A stretch of 64,000 bases of DNA from Actinomycetota bacterium. GTDB taxonomy: Bacteria > Actinomycetota > Actinomycetes > Actinomycetales > Microbacteriaceae. This document shows positions 63,477-64,000 of the stretch, piece after piece (position 1 is the first letter of the stretch; each line of letters starts with the position of its first letter). Below the pieces are notes generated by a model that did no database searches, was not told the origin of the DNA, and worked only from the letters and a program-made list of their open reading frames with translations. The stretch covers positions 62,001 through 126,000 of the forward strand of contig CANFSP010000004.1 in the NCBI GenBank assembly GCA_947449765.1, written 5' to 3'. The translations under genes and the position numbers were made by a program.

Positions 63477-64000
63477 GGTGTGACGAGCGGACCGAGTGAA
63501 CTCAACAAACTCGGACCGATACCGCTGACGTTATCGAGCTCGTTCACGCTGCTAAATGCACCATGAGCTTCGCGATAGTCAATAATTCGTTGTGCCAATG
63601 CCGGCCCAACCCCCGGCAAGGTGTCCAATTCTGCGGCGCTCGCCGAAGACAAACTGACAAGCCCACTTGCCGAACCCGAGCTGCCTTCACCACTCGAGGC
63701 GTGCGCGACGCAATCGTCACTGCCGTCAGTGTGACGGGGAATGATAATTTGCTCTCCATCGCGGAGCTCACGCGCCAGATTGATCGCACATTGGTTGGCC
63801 GTAACCGTCAATCCACCCGCCTTGAGCACCGCATCAATGACGCGTGAACCGATCGGCACTGAAATCAGGCCGGGATGGTTGACCTCGCCAACGATGTGAA
63901 CGATGAGAGACAGGGCGGTGCCACCGACAATTCCTTGAGCTGATTCGCGTGCCGAGGGTCCCGCGTTTGCGGCACTGCTAGATGACGTTCTCGGCGACGA
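63473..64000 (-). CDS. comEA: ComEA-like DNA-binding protein (5' end outside window)
   Basis: 176 codons are visible; the start is beyond the window edge. In order: a Ser/Ala-rich spacer, GTALSLIVHIVGEVNHPGLI with the SLBB-type fold continuing GSRVIDAVLKAGG, a Ser-rich linker, then two helix-hairpin-helix motifs with TLPGVGPALAQRIIDYRE and VSGIGPSLLSSLGP. ComEA binds incoming double-stranded DNA at the membrane and hands it to ComEC. A membrane anchor is expected in the missing N-terminus. An in-frame start at 63859 would cut the SLBB domain and is rejected. Confidence 0.9.
   Translation of the reverse strand, partial: SSPRTSSSSAANAGPSARESAQGIVGGTALSLIVHIVGEVNHPGLISVPIGSRVIDAVLKAGGLTVTANQCAINLARELRDGEQIIIPRHTDGSDDCVAHASSGEGSSGSASGLVSLSSASAAELDTLPGVGPALAQRIIDYREAHGAFSSVNELDNVSGIGPSLLSSLGPLVTP

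Overview
The window is a stretch of ordinary chromosome from a member of the Actinobacteria, most probably a Microbacteriaceae. Four things point there: RbpA; a cytochrome bcc block with a di-haem QcrC and a three-helix Rieske protein (qcrCAB behind ctaE); a glnA2-glnE pair next to nadE-panB-map-ppgK-rnpB; and the actinobacterial order hrcA-dnaJ-rsmE-hit-phoH-ybeY-hlyC-era-leuA-recO-uppS-dusB-dgt-dnaG. By eye the G+C is in the mid-50s per cent, genes are packed with 1-8 nt overlaps, and no gap reaches 300 bases. I see no insertion sequence, prophage, integron or CRISPR array.

Layout. 1-9.9 kb is mixed: the end of rbpA, a glycerophosphodiester phosphodiesterase, an atypical SDR with a Nudix hydrolase, an HdeD-like membrane protein, a lone GlcD-type flavoprotein, two tandem related MFS permeases, glycerol kinase and trpD. 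10-14.1 kb encodes respiratory complex III and cytochrome oxidase subunit III. 14.2-26.8 kb holds nitrogen metabolism (glnE, glnA2), NAD and pantothenate synthesis (nadE, panB), map, ppgK, RNase P RNA, a four-gene operon ending in an RNase H protein, tRNA-Val and ahpE. 26.8-33.8 kb carries aceE followed by the type II fatty-acid synthase genes fabD-fabH-acpP-fabF, so acetyl-CoA production and its use sit in one block. 33.9-40.5 kb is the most accessory part: a PadR regulator, a DUF1684 protein, a secreted subtilase with two Fn3 domains, a tRNA with CAU anticodon, a glycosyltransferase, a DMT transporter, def and tRNA-Asn. 40.6-55.6 kb is the long leftward housekeeping array. 55.7-64 kb holds DUF4870, hemW, DUF1990, lepA, rpsT, holA, comEC and the start-less end of comEA.

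The most informative signals are regulatory. (1) An unannotated 16-codon leucine leader peptide with four consecutive Leu codons lies upstream of leuA, with its own promoter and competing RNA pairings. (2) About fourteen genes carry a TANNNT -10 hexamer exactly 6-7 nt before their start codon, the hallmark of leaderless mRNA; this also helps to choose starts. (3) map and a 60-residue SPOR protein diverge from a 12-bp gap in which each start codon touches the other gene's -10 box. (4) A CIRCE element precedes hrcA-dnaJ. No wholly new multi-gene system was recognised; the rest is conserved core genome with some poorly characterised families.
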